Of a DNA stretch of 19,612 nt, positions 1 to 7,862 are shown in pieces. A program made the position numbers and the translations under genes. Under the pieces are notes generated by a model. That model saw only the letters and a list, made by a program, of their open reading frames with translations, ran no database searches and had not been told where the DNA came from. The stretch lies in contig JBBDQV010000178.1 in assembly GCA_040905845.1 (NCBI GenBank), forward strand, positions 1-19,612, read 5' to 3'. Source of the stretch: VGDP01 sp040905845 (GTDB lineage: Bacteria; Pseudomonadota; Alphaproteobacteria; SP197). The number at the start of each line of letters is the position of its first letter. Position 1 is the first letter of the stretch.

Positions 1-254
1 ACTCGGGCCCGCGCGTCCACCTCGCGTCGCTGCGCTTGGCGGACGACGCGGTCGCGACGTGGCGGGCGCTGCAGGGCCGCCATCCTGACGTCCTGGCCGG
101 GTTGGGCCTGGCGCTCGCGCGCCTCGACCTCGGCGAAGGCGTCGGCGTCTTCTATCAAGTCCAGGCCGGACCGTTCGCGGATGCCGCGGCGGCGCGTGCG
201 GCGTGCGACGTGCTGCACGGGCGCGGACAATTTTGCCAGCCCGTGGCGCCCTGA
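1..254 (+). CDS. SPOR-domain protein, C-terminal fragment
   Basis: The reading frame is open from the left edge, so the start and most of the protein lie outside the window. The visible part is about 83 residues. It matches the end of a SPOR (sporulation-related repeat) domain: a first strand VHLASLR, then FYQVQAGPFAD, and a closing helix with RGQFCQPV. SPOR domains bind denuded glycan strands of septal peptidoglycan, and the host protein is usually anchored in the inner membrane with this domain in the periplasm. The gene could encode a stand-alone SPOR protein or the tail of a larger cell-wall protein, and the missing N-terminus prevents choosing. No gene symbol is justified. Confidence 0.75.
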   Translation, partial: SGPRVHLASLRLADDAVATWRALQGRHPDVLAGLGLALARLDLGEGVGVFYQVQAGPFADAAAARAACDVLHGRGQFCQPVAP

Positions 255-341
255 TCGCGTTACTCGGCGGGCAGCGGCGACGGCCTAGCCGGGCGCGGGC
301 AACGCCTCTATCATCCGGTGCCGATTGAAGGGGAGGGATCG

Positions 342-1097
342 ATGGCGAAGGCGAAGGGCAGGGCGAAGCGGCGTGATGCGTTCTGGCTGCTGGGCGCCAG
401 CATCACGGCGTGCGAGGTGGCGAAGGGTCTCGGGTTCGACACCCTCGTCATGGACATGGAGCACGGGGTCTGGACTCACGAGTCGGCGGACAAGGTCATC
501 GTGATCGGGCGCTCGCTCGGGCTCGAGGTATGGGCGCGCGTCATGGCGCCGACGCGCATCGCGATCCAACACGTGCTCGATTCGGGCGCGGCCGGCGTGA
601 TCATCCCCCACATCGACGGGCTCGATCACGCGCGCGAGGTCGCCGGCTACGCCAAGTACCCGCCGACCGGCACGCGCAGCGTCGGCGGCGGGCGCACCTG
701 GAACTGGGGCGGGCCGTGGCAGGGCTGGGTGGGGGACGAGAACCGGCGCGTCAAGTGCTTCCCGATGGTCGAGACCGCCGAGGCCCTGGCCGACGTCGAC
801 GCGATCCTGAAGCTCGCCACGGTCGACGGCATCTTCGTCGGGCCGTTCGATCTGGGCATGGCGCGGGGGCGCGGCGGGTTCTCGGGCTCGAAGGCGGACC
901 TCGACGACATCATCACGGTCGCCAAGGCGTGCGCCAAGGCGGGCAAGCCGTGGGGCATGAACCTCTACGGCGACGAGCAGTTCGCCTTCGCCCACAAATG
1001 GGGGCTCGGGCTCGCCTGCATCGGCGACGACGTGGCAGCGCTTCAAATCGGCGCCGGGCAGATGCTGGAAGGCATGCGCAAGGCGGCGCGGCGCTGA
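342..1097 (+). CDS. HpcH/HpaI-type class II aldolase (2-oxo acid aldolase family)
   Basis: The 251-residue protein has the usual family length. Motifs in order are DMEHG (38-42, His41 the likely catalytic histidine), WARV (Arg66, pyruvate carboxylate contact), LDSGAAG (79-85), IPHIDG, KYPPTGTRS (106-113), MVET (142-145, metal-binding Glu144) and GPFDL (167-171, metal-binding Asp170). Family members are divalent-metal, pyruvate-dependent aldolases that cleave 4-hydroxy-2-oxo acids such as 2,4-dihydroxyhept-2-ene-dioate. The exact substrate cannot be read from the sequence. The ATG at 342 follows GGGAGG at 331-336. An in-frame GTG at 318 lacks such a site. No aromatic-degradation genes lie nearby, so the gene appears isolated. 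A GC hairpin covers its stop codon. Confidence 0.88.
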   Translation: MAKAKGRAKRRDAFWLLGASITACEVAKGLGFDTLVMDMEHGVWTHESADKVIVIGRSLGLEVWARVMAPTRIAIQHVLDSGAAGVIIPHIDGLDHAREVAGYAKYPPTGTRSVGGGRTWNWGGPWQGWVGDENRRVKCFPMVETAEALADVDAILKLATVDGIFVGPFDLGMARGRGGFSGSKADLDDIITVAKACAKAGKPWGMNLYGDEQFAFAHKWGLGLACIGDDVAALQIGAGQMLEGMRKAARR

Positions 1098-1107
1098 AGC
1101 GCCGCGC
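1086..1107. terminator. GC hairpin between convergent genes
   Basis: GCGCGGCGCT (1086-1095) pairs perfectly with AGCGCCGCGC (1098-1107), leaving GA between the arms. The hairpin spans the aldolase stop codon and ends next to the stop of the minus-strand HTH gene, so it could end transcription from both sides. Neither strand has a T tract, so it is not a canonical intrinsic terminator. Confidence 0.45.
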
Positions 1108-1434
1108 TCAGTTAGCGCGGGCCAGCCCGCTCAGGCGGTCCATGGTGCGATCGAGCGCGTAGCGGTCCCAGCGGCGCTGTTCGGCGAGCTCCATCGGCTT
1201 CGCGAACAGGCCCTGGTCCACGAGCTTGACAAAGGTCTTGGGCGAGACCCCGACATAGGCCGCGGCCTGGCGGTTCGTGAGCGCGCGGGGCTCGAGCGTC
1301 GCGGACTCGTCGTGCCATGCGACGCGTGCCGGCGTGCCGTAGGCGTCGAAGGCCGCTTCGGCCTCGACGGCGGCACGCGCCCCCGAACGATCGAGCAGGT
1401 CGGCACTGAGGGTGGCGAACTTTCGTGAGCTCAT
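1108..1434 (-). CDS. Small HTH DNA-binding protein (AlpA/excisionase-like)
   Basis: The protein has 108 residues. The C-terminal half, about residues 51-102, reads as a helix-turn-helix: LTNRQAAAYVGVSPKTFVKL, then a wing with RRWDRYALDRTMDRLSG. This layout, with an RWD(R/K)..LD...D..SG tail, is typical of the MerR/AlpA-like HTH proteins that precede site-specific integrases in alphaproteobacterial prophages. The N-terminal half, about 50 residues, is not recognised. The ATG at 1434 has GAGGA-type pairing a few bases upstream on the minus strand. No integrase, attachment site or other phage gene is visible, so it is either an orphan remnant or a stand-alone regulator. The DNA target is unknown. 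Confidence 0.7.
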   Translation of the reverse strand: MSSRKFATLSADLLDRSGARAAVEAEAAFDAYGTPARVAWHDESATLEPRALTNRQAAAYVGVSPKTFVKLVDQGLFAKPMELAEQRRWDRYALDRTMDRLSGLARAN

Positions 1435-1814
1435 GATCAGGTCCTCGCTTCAAGGATGGCCGGCGCGTGGCCGGCCGCTCTCGATTGGCATTGGTGCAAC
1501 CGGCGTGCCCCGGACCTCGCTGATCGGGGCCCGACCGCGCCCGGCGTGACGGGCGTCACACCGGAACGGGTGCCTGACGCGGGTTGGTCGAGCCTGGCGA
1601 GCGGTCTGGGGCTCCCCGTGAATGGAAGGTCGAGCGCTCGCCCGAGCGCTTGAGCATTCTTGCGTCCCATTTCGGTTCACTTTCTCGTGGCCGGCACGCG
1701 CGCCCCGGTTCACGGCGCGTCTCATTCAGACATCGTTAAGGTTATCAATCCGTTAAGATTGGGCTGGCGCACCGGGTCAAGCGGCGCCGGTTGCCAGCGC
1801 GGAGGGGGTCCACG
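1435..1814. other. Intergenic region between the HTH gene and pepA
   Basis: I see no convincing gene in these 380 bases. It holds the divergent control regions of the HTH gene and pepA. A perfect dyad GTGACG-GG-CGTCAC lies at 1546-1559 and is operator-like. An AT-richer stretch at about 1720-1760 contains a direct repeat CGTTAAG at 1734-1740 and 1751-1757 (17-base period). The pepA ribosome-binding site GGAGGGGG starts at 1801. I could not fix a sigma-70 promoter. Confidence 0.4.
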
Positions 1815-3314
1815 ATGAAGGTTTGCTTCGCCAGCGAGGCACCGGCGGCGCCGGCGGCCTTGGTGCTCGGCGTCAACCAGGGCGGCACGCTGCCGGCCGC
1901 GACCGCCGCCGCCGACGCGAAGCTCGGCGGCGTGATCGCGCGCGCCGTCGCGGGCTCGCGCTTCACGGGCAAGGAAGCAACCAGTCTCGACCTAGTGCTC
2001 GATCACGGCGGCGCGCCCCAGCCGGTCGTCCTGGTCGGGCTCGGCGCGGCGGGCGCCCTGGAGCCCGCGCGTTGGCGCCGTGCCGGCGGCGGCGCGGCGA
2101 CCGCGCTCGGCCGGCTCGGCCATGGGCGCGCTGGTCTCGCCTTCGACGGCAAGGGCCTCGACCTGGCGCATCTCGCGCAAGGCGCGCTGCTCGGCGCCTA
2201 TCGGTTCGACCGTTATCGGACCAAGGCGCGCGACGAGGATCCCAGGCCGATCGAGGAACTGACCGTCGTCACGGCGAACAAGCTCTCCGCCGAGCGCGCG
2301 TTCGCCGCGCTCGAAACGGCCGCCGCCGGCGTCGGCTTTGCCCGCGACCTGGTCAGCGAGCCGGCCAACGTCCTGAACCCCGAGACCTTCGCCGCCCGCG
2401 CCGGCGCGGTTCTCACCCCGCTCGGCGTCGACGTCGAGGCATTGCCGCAAGCGAGACTCGAGGCCATGGGCATGGGCGCGCTGCTCGCGGTCGCGCGCGG
2501 CAGCGCGAACGCGCCGTGCGTCCTGGTCATGCGCTGGAACGGCGCCGACGACGCGGGCGCGGCCCCGCTCGCCTTTGTCGGCAAGGGGCTGACCTTTGAC
2601 TCCGGCGGCATCAGCATCAAGCCGGCCAAGGGCATGGAGGAGATGAAGGGCGACATGGCTGGCGGCGCCGCGGTCGCCGGGCTGCTGCGCGCGCTCGCCG
2701 GGCGCAAGGCGCGCATCAACGCCGTCGGCGTGGTTGGCCTGGTCGAGAACATGCCGTCCGCGCGCTCGTACAGGCCCGGTGACGTGGTCAAGACCATGGC
2801 CGGGGAGACCATCGAGATCATCAACACCGACGCCGAGGGCCGGCTGGTGCTGGCCGACGCGCTCCACTACACGGCGACGACGTTCAAGCCTGCCGCGATC
2901 ATCGACCTCGCCACGCTGACGGGCTCGATCGTCGCCGGGCTGGGCCGCGTCTACGCCGGATTGTTCGCGACCGACGAGCGGCTAGCCACCGATCTCCTGG
3001 CGGCGAGCCGGCTCGAGGACGAGAAGCTGTGGCGCATGCCGCTCGATCAGGGCTACGCCGACAACCTCGACTCGCCGATCGCCGACGTGCGCCAGTTCGC
3101 CCCCGACGAGGAACGCGCCGACGCGCCGCACGCGGCTCAGTTCCTGTCCCGATTTGTCGCCGGGGTGCCGTGGGCGCACCTCGACATCGCGGGCGTCGAG
3201 TTCTTCACCAAGGACACCGCGCTCGGGCCCAAGGGGGCGTCGGGCTTCGGCGTCCGCCTGCTCGACCGCTTCGCCGCCGTGCGCGGGCGGCGCGGGGCGC
3301 GCCGGGGACGATGA
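1815..3314 (+). CDS. pepA: Leucyl aminopeptidase, M17 family
   Basis: This 499-residue cytosolic exopeptidase releases N-terminal amino acids, preferring leucine, with two metal ions. The N-terminal M17 domain covers about residues 1-155 and the catalytic domain the rest. Visible metal and active-site residues are Lys257 and Asp262 in GKGLTFDSGG, Lys269, Asp280 (MKGD), and Asp339, Glu341 and Arg343 in the signature NTDAEGRL. Length and motif order fit a full-length, intact enzyme. The start is the ATG at 1815, seven bases after GGAGGGGG. The stop overlaps the recQ start as ATGA, so the two genes are probably co-transcribed and translationally coupled. The last dozen residues are an Arg/Gly-rich tail and probably disordered. 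PepA also binds DNA in E. coli, which cannot be judged here. Confidence 0.97.
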   Translation: MKVCFASEAPAAPAALVLGVNQGGTLPAATAAADAKLGGVIARAVAGSRFTGKEATSLDLVLDHGGAPQPVVLVGLGAAGALEPARWRRAGGGAATALGRLGHGRAGLAFDGKGLDLAHLAQGALLGAYRFDRYRTKARDEDPRPIEELTVVTANKLSAERAFAALETAAAGVGFARDLVSEPANVLNPETFAARAGAVLTPLGVDVEALPQARLEAMGMGALLAVARGSANAPCVLVMRWNGADDAGAAPLAFVGKGLTFDSGGISIKPAKGMEEMKGDMAGGAAVAGLLRALAGRKARINAVGVVGLVENMPSARSYRPGDVVKTMAGETIEIINTDAEGRLVLADALHYTATTFKPAAIIDLATLTGSIVAGLGRVYAGLFATDERLATDLLAASRLEDEKLWRMPLDQGYADNLDSPIADVRQFAPDEERADAPHAAQFLSRFVAGVPWAHLDIAGVEFFTKDTALGPKGASGFGVRLLDRFAAVRGRRGARRGR

Positions 3315-5152
3315 GCGAGGCGGGCGGCGGCATCGACGCGGCGCGGCGCCAGCTTGCCGAGGTCTTTGGCTACGCCGACTTCCGTCCGGGGCAGGAGGCG
3401 ATCATCCGCGCCATCCTGGCGGGCGAGGATGTTCTCGCCATCATGCCCACGGGCAGCGGCAAGTCGCTGTGCTACCAGCTGCCCGCCATCGTCACCGGCG
3501 GCCTGACCGTCGTCGTCTCGCCGCTCATCGCGCTGATGCGGGATCAGGTCCGCCAGCTGCGCGCGCTCGGCGTTTCCGCCGCCAGCGTCAACTCGGCCAA
3601 CCACCCGGACGACAATCGTGCCGCGCTACGCGCCGCCGCCGATCAGGGTCTTCGTCTGCTCTATCTCGCGCCGGAGCGCTTCGCTCAGCCGGGCGTTACC
3701 GAGACGCTGTCCGCCGCGGGCGTCGGCCGGCTCGCCATCGACGAGGCCCACTGCGTCTCGGAGTGGGGCCACGACTTCAGGCCGGACTACCTGGGTCTCG
3801 GCGCCGTGCGGGATCGCTTCGAGGGCGCCCGGATCGCGGCCTTCACCGCCACCGCGGACGCGGCGACCCGGGCCGACATCGCGGACAAGCTGTTCCACGC
3901 GCGGCCGCGCACCTTCGTGCTCGGCTTCGATCGCCCGAATCTGAAGCTCGCCATGCGATCGCGCCGGAGCGGCGCACGCCAGCTCGCGGCCTTCGTCGCG
4001 GCGCACCGGGGTGCCAGCGGCATCGTCTATTGCGCTTCGCGCCGGGGTACCGAAGAGACCGCGGCCATGCTGCGCGCGGAGGGGCATCGCGCGCTCGCCT
4101 ACCACGCCGGCATGGAGAAGTCGGCGCGCGACCGCCATCAGGACGCATTCCAGCAGGAGGATGGCGTCGTCATGACCGCGACCGTGGCGTTCGGCATGGG
4201 CATCGACAAGCCCGACATCCGGTTTGTCGGCCACGCCGAGATGCCGTCGAGCATCGAAAGCTACTATCAGGAGATCGGCCGCGCCGGACGGGACGGCCTT
4301 CCGGCCGACACCTTGATGCTCTACGGCCTGGCCGACATCCGGCTGCGCCGGCGTCAGATCGACGAGGGCGAGGCCTCGGAGGCGCGCAAGCGGGTGGAGC
4401 GCCGCCGGCTCGACGCGCTGGTCGCGCTGTGCGAGGCGCCGGTATGTCGGCGCCAGACCCTGCTCGGCTACTTCGGCGAGATGTTCACGCCACCGTGCGG
4501 CCATTGCGACCTTTGCCTGGACGGCGTGGTCTCCCACGACGGCACCGTGGAGGCCCAGAAGGTGATGTCGGCCATCCTGCGCACGGGCGAGCGGTTTGGC
4601 GTGACCCATCTGATCAATGTGTTACGCGGCGAGCTGACCGAAGGGGTCACGCGGCGCGGCCACGAAAGATTGCCTACGTTCGGGGTCGGCAAGGATCGTG
4701 CCCCCGAGGCGTGGCGCTCGGTCCTTAGGCAGCTCTACGCCACGGGGCTTGTCGACGTCGATATCGTCGGCCACGGCGGCTGGTCCTTGACCCCGGCGGG
4801 CCGCCAGGTCCTGTTCTCGCGCGCCAAGGTCAGGCTGCGAGCCGAGACGCGGGCGAGCTCCGGGAAGCGGCGGCGCGAGCGACTGCCGGTCGCGATCGAC
4901 GGGGTCGGCGCGGTCGATGAGGCGCTCCTCGCGCGACTCAAGGCACTCCGGACCCGACTGGCCAAGGAGCAGGACGTCCCGGCCTACGTGGTATTCGCCG
5001 ACCGCACGCTGATCGACATGGCCGCCCGGCGGCCGCGCACGATCGAGGCGTTGCGCGCGGTCCACGGGGTCGGCGCGGCGAAGCTCGCCCGGTTCGGCGC
5101 GGCTTTCCTGCAAATCTTGCAGGCTGAAACCGAACCTACCGCTCCCCGGTGA
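3311..5152 (+). CDS. recQ: ATP-dependent DNA helicase RecQ
   Basis: This 613-residue 3'-5' helicase of the RecF recombination and fork-repair pathway is complete. Helicase core: Walker A PTGSGKS (46-52), DEAH (144-147) in IDEAHCVSEWGHDFRPDY, motif III TATAD (179-183), motif IV IVYCASR, motif V ATVAFGMGIDKPDIR and motif VI QEIGRAGRDG (320-329). The RecQ zinc site uses Cys379, Cys396, Cys399 and Cys402. A winged helix follows (about 415-510), then an HRDC domain (about 535-603) with the VHGVGAAKLARFG turn. All three RecQ C-terminal modules are present and the length matches E. coli RecQ. The ATG at 3311 overlaps the pepA stop. The 3' end overlaps the end of the convergent NDH-2-like gene by 17 bases. 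Confidence 0.98.
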   Translation: MSEAGGGIDAARRQLAEVFGYADFRPGQEAIIRAILAGEDVLAIMPTGSGKSLCYQLPAIVTGGLTVVVSPLIALMRDQVRQLRALGVSAASVNSANHPDDNRAALRAAADQGLRLLYLAPERFAQPGVTETLSAAGVGRLAIDEAHCVSEWGHDFRPDYLGLGAVRDRFEGARIAAFTATADAATRADIADKLFHARPRTFVLGFDRPNLKLAMRSRRSGARQLAAFVAAHRGASGIVYCASRRGTEETAAMLRAEGHRALAYHAGMEKSARDRHQDAFQQEDGVVMTATVAFGMGIDKPDIRFVGHAEMPSSIESYYQEIGRAGRDGLPADTLMLYGLADIRLRRRQIDEGEASEARKRVERRRLDALVALCEAPVCRRQTLLGYFGEMFTPPCGHCDLCLDGVVSHDGTVEAQKVMSAILRTGERFGVTHLINVLRGELTEGVTRRGHERLPTFGVGKDRAPEAWRSVLRQLYATGLVDVDIVGHGGWSLTPAGRQVLFSRAKVRLRAETRASSGKRRRERLPVAIDGVGAVDEALLARLKALRTRLAKEQDVPAYVVFADRTLIDMAARRPRTIEALRAVHGVGAAKLARFGAAFLQILQAETEPTAPR

Positions 5153-6530
5153 TCAGCCGGACGCCACGCTGGAACGTGACATACGCCCACAGCCAGCTGC
5201 CGGCCACCGCGAAGCGGTTGCGGAACCCGGCCAGGAACAGCACGTGGACCGCGCCCCACAGCAGCCACGCCGGGGTCCCGATCACCTGCAAGCGGCCGAA
5301 CCGACAGACCGCGAGCGAGCGGCCGATGGTCGCCATCGAGCCCCAGTCGCGATAGCGGAAACGCGGCCGTTCGGTACGGCCCTTGACGAGCGAGCCGATC
5401 AGGCGGCCGACAAAGTCGCCCTGCTGCTTGGCCACGGGCGCGACGCCGGGCAGGGGCCGTCCGCTCTCGGCGTCGGCGTAGTGCGCGGTATCGCCGATCA
5501 CGAACACCTCGGGGCGGCTCGGTACCGAGCAATCGGGGCCGACCTGGACGCGCCCCGCGTTGTCGGCCGCGACGCCGAGCCATTGCGCGGCCGGCGAAGC
5601 GACGACGCCGGCGGACCAGATGATCGTCTCGGCCGGGATGAACTCGTCGCCGACCTGGACGCCGTCGTCGTCGATCCGGTTAACCCGGATGTTCGAACGG
5701 ACCTCGACGCCGAGATCCTGGAGGTTGCGCCGCGCCTCGTCGCCGAGCCGGGCCGGGAACGCCGCGAGCGGGCGCGGCCCGGCGTCGACCAGGACGATGC
5801 GCGCCGAGGACGGGTCGATGGTGCGGAAGTCGGACGCCAGCGCCTTGCGCGCGAGCTCGGCGATAGCGCCGGCCATCTCGACGCCGGTCGGCCCGGCGCC
5901 GATGAGGACGAAGGTCAGCAGGCGACGGCGGCGCTCGGGGTCGTCCTCGAACTCGGCCTTCTCGAACGCCTCGAGGATGGTGCGCCGGATCGCGGTCGCG
6001 TCCTCGAGCGACTTGAGCCCGGGGGCGCGCTCGGCCCATTCGTCGCGGCCGAAGTAGCTGTGCCGCGCGCCGGTGGCGAGCACGAGGTAGTCGTAAGAGA
6101 TTTCGCGCTTGCGCAGCTTGACGACGCGACGCTTGGCATCGACTCCGACGACCTTGTCGCGGTGGACCTGGGTGTGGCGTTGACGCCTGAGCACGGCGCG
6201 CACCGGCTGGGTTATATCCGCCGGCTGCAGGCCGGCGGTCGCCACCTGGTAGAGCAGCGGCTGGAACAGGTGGTGGTTGCGCCGGTCGATGATCGTGACC
6301 CGGACATCGGCGCGCGCCAGCGCCTGGGCCGCCGCCAGCCCGCCGAACCCGGCGCCGACGATGACGACGTGGGGCGGCGTCGTCCGGACGTGATGGGCGC
6401 TCGCCGTGCCATCCCGCGCATTGCCGTTCACGGGCCGTGGCTTGGCACTCGTGGGCGCGATCGCTTCGCGCGTGCGGGGCAAGCGTGGATCGACGCCGGT
6501 CGGGGCCAGGGCGATCATTGTCCGCATCAT
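5136..6530 (-). CDS. NDH-2-like FAD-dependent NAD(P)H oxidoreductase
   Basis: This 464-residue protein resembles type II NADH:quinone oxidoreductases, which pass electrons from NADH to quinone without pumping protons. Two Rossmann folds are visible: FAD-binding VGAGFGG (58-64) and NAD-binding GAGPTGVE (211-218). The second FAD contact is VIGDTAH (345-350) and the quinone-side motif is VAKQQG (366-371). The C-terminal 60 residues carry a hydrophobic amphipathic stretch (AWLLWGAVHVLFLAGF) typical of membrane attachment. About 50 residues precede the FAD motif, an unusual Pro/Ala/Arg-rich extension. The ATG at 6530 sits eight bases from AGGAGA. A second ATG at 6527 is possible. It is the last gene of the DUF2282-MNIO-DUF2063-DoxX run, suggesting a role in that redox or metal response. 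Respiratory quinone reduction is the alternative. Confidence 0.88.
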   Translation of the reverse strand: MMRTMIALAPTGVDPRLPRTREAIAPTSAKPRPVNGNARDGTASAHHVRTTPPHVVIVGAGFGGLAAAQALARADVRVTIIDRRNHHLFQPLLYQVATAGLQPADITQPVRAVLRRQRHTQVHRDKVVGVDAKRRVVKLRKREISYDYLVLATGARHSYFGRDEWAERAPGLKSLEDATAIRRTILEAFEKAEFEDDPERRRRLLTFVLIGAGPTGVEMAGAIAELARKALASDFRTIDPSSARIVLVDAGPRPLAAFPARLGDEARRNLQDLGVEVRSNIRVNRIDDDGVQVGDEFIPAETIIWSAGVVASPAAQWLGVAADNAGRVQVGPDCSVPSRPEVFVIGDTAHYADAESGRPLPGVAPVAKQQGDFVGRLIGSLVKGRTERPRFRYRDWGSMATIGRSLAVCRFGRLQVIGTPAWLLWGAVHVLFLAGFRNRFAVAGSWLWAYVTFQRGVRLITGER

Positions 6531-6548
6531 GGCGTACCTCTCCTGTCG

Positions 6549-6572
6549 TCCCCGGAGCCGGAGCTCCGGGGA
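6549..6572 (-). other. Intercistronic hairpin between doxX and the NDH-2-like gene
   Basis: A perfect 10-bp stem (6549-6558 with 6563-6572, four-base loop) lies in the 68-base gap, just upstream of the ribosome-binding site of the flavoprotein gene. With no T tract it is more likely an mRNA-stabilising or attenuating structure than a terminator. It may set a different expression level for the last gene. Confidence 0.5.
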
Positions 6573-6598
6573 GGCGGGTGGATCGGGGTTACGAAGGG

Positions 6599-7075
6599 CT
6601 ACGAGCGGTCGGCCACGTGGAAGTGCTTGCGGATCCAGTGGTCGGCCGAGAATACGCCGCCGCCGTAAACCATCAGGCTGATCAGCAGCATCATCCAGTA
6701 GTAGTGCTCGATGCGGTAGAAGTCGGGCACCAGGAACTGGATCGTCAGCGCCATGCCGAGCATGGGGATGGTGGCGAAGCGCGTCGCGAAGCCGAAGAGC
6801 AGAAAGACGGGACCGGCGAGCTCGACCGAGACCGCCATGGTGGCGGCGACCTCGGGCGGCAACACGGGCACCTGGTAGACGCGCTTGAACAGCGCGACCG
6901 TGGGTCCCCACGCCGAGAGTTTGACCATCGCCGAGTTCCAGAAGATGCTCGCCATCCAGAGCCGGAACAGCAGCAGCAGCGCGCTGCCGCCCCAGCGCTC
7001 GACGGCGGGGAGGGCGGCGAGGGCCCGGCTGACGGCGCCGAGCGAGGCGGTGGGCATGGTGTCGGTACGCATCAT
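6599..7075 (-). CDS. DoxX-family membrane protein
   Basis: This 158-residue integral membrane protein has four predicted helices at about residues 31-47, 73-96, 101-117 and 123-140. The first helix contains the family-typical pattern LFRLWMASIFWNSAMVKL, and the second has VELAGPVFLLFGFATR. The biochemistry of DoxX/DoxD proteins is poorly defined. They occur as small quinone- or thiol-redox-associated subunits. In Caulobacter-type clusters a DoxX protein is the fourth member after DUF2282, DUF692 and DUF2063, which is the order here. Two adjacent ATGs (7075 and 7072) follow AGGAGA. I report the first. It begins 16 bases after the DUF2063 stop, consistent with one operon. Confidence 0.9.
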   Translation of the reverse strand: MMRTDTMPTASLGAVSRALAALPAVERWGGSALLLLFRLWMASIFWNSAMVKLSAWGPTVALFKRVYQVPVLPPEVAATMAVSVELAGPVFLLFGFATRFATIPMLGMALTIQFLVPDFYRIEHYYWMMLLISLMVYGGGVFSADHWIRKHFHVADRS

Positions 7076-7091
7076 CGGAGTCTCCTATGGG

Positions 7092-7862
7092 TCAGGTGGT
7101 CGCGAACCCGCTGAAGGTTCCCGCGACCAGGTGGTCGAGAAGGGCGGTTCGAAGATCGAGCGACGGGTCCTCGGCGAGGGCCCGTTCGGCCGCGTCGCCG
7201 AGCGACCGGCCGGCGGCGAGCCAGCGCAGCAGGGCGAACGAGCCCTTGGCGGGTGAGCGGTAGACGACCTCGAGGCGCGGCCGCTGTACGACCAGCGACG
7301 CGCCGCCCGCGTCGAGCGCGATCGTCGTATCGGCGGCGTCCGGCTGGTTCGCCTCCCAAATGCGATCGATCGGCCAGGGCGAGGCGAGGAGCCGAACGGT
7401 CGGGTGCGGAACGAAACGCAGTCGCTCGACGGTGCCCAGGTCGATCGTCGCGAGCGCCGAGGGATCGAGCGGCAGCGCGTCGGCCTCGTGGAACGCCTCG
7501 GCCATCGCCCATTCGAAGCGCGCGACGTCCGCGAGATAGGGCAGCGAGCGGGCCGCCGCGAAGCCGTCGAGGAAGCGCGGGAAGGCCGCGCCGTACGCGT
7601 GCAATCGCCCGTGCCGGGGCGGGTGCGCCGCGATGAACTCGTGCGCCGCATAGGCGAAGAAACGCTCGTCGACCAGCCGGCAGACGACCGGGAACGTCGC
7701 CTTGAGCGCCTCGGTCAAACTGGCGAAGGTGTTGTTGCGATAGATCGCGATGCGCCGCTCGGGAGCGATCTCGTCGGCGACGATCTCGGGCGCGAGCACC
7801 GCGGGGTCCTCGGCCAGGATGGCGGCGCGGAACGCGCCCTGGAGATCAGACAGCGAAAGCAT
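7092..7862 (-). CDS. bufC: DUF2063 protein, MNIO partner (BufC/HvfC type)
   Basis: The 256-residue protein shows the DUF2063 signature: an N-terminal DLQGAFRAAIL segment, then IYRNNTFASLTEALKATFPVV, FFAYAAHEFIAAHPP, and RSLPYLADVARFEWAMAEAF, with a second domain after about residue 150. DUF2063 proteins accompany DUF692/MNIO enzymes and are thought to recognise or deliver the precursor peptide, a role known from partners in related RiPP pathways. The old label 'putative DNA-binding domain' should not be taken as function. The ATG at 7862 lies inside the end of the MNIO gene, giving a 17-base overlap and probable translational coupling. The frame extends upstream but only through sequence overlapping bufB, so this internal start fits the family N-terminus best. 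Confidence 0.88.
   Translation of the reverse strand: MLSLSDLQGAFRAAILAEDPAVLAPEIVADEIAPERRIAIYRNNTFASLTEALKATFPVVCRLVDERFFAYAAHEFIAAHPPRHGRLHAYGAAFPRFLDGFAAARSLPYLADVARFEWAMAEAFHEADALPLDPSALATIDLGTVERLRFVPHPTVRLLASPWPIDRIWEANQPDAADTTIALDAGGASLVVQRPRLEVVYRSPAKGSFALLRWLAAGRSLGDAAERALAEDPSLDLRTALLDHLVAGTFSGFATT

Noticed and set aside
1734..1757. Two TTAA words resembling a CtrA box upstream of pepA
   Set aside because: CtrA sites need about 7 bases between the half-sites; here there are 13. I kept it only as a direct repeat.
5244..6668. Long plus-strand frame opposite the NDH-2-like gene
   Set aside because: It is the antisense shadow of a gene with intact FAD and NAD motifs.
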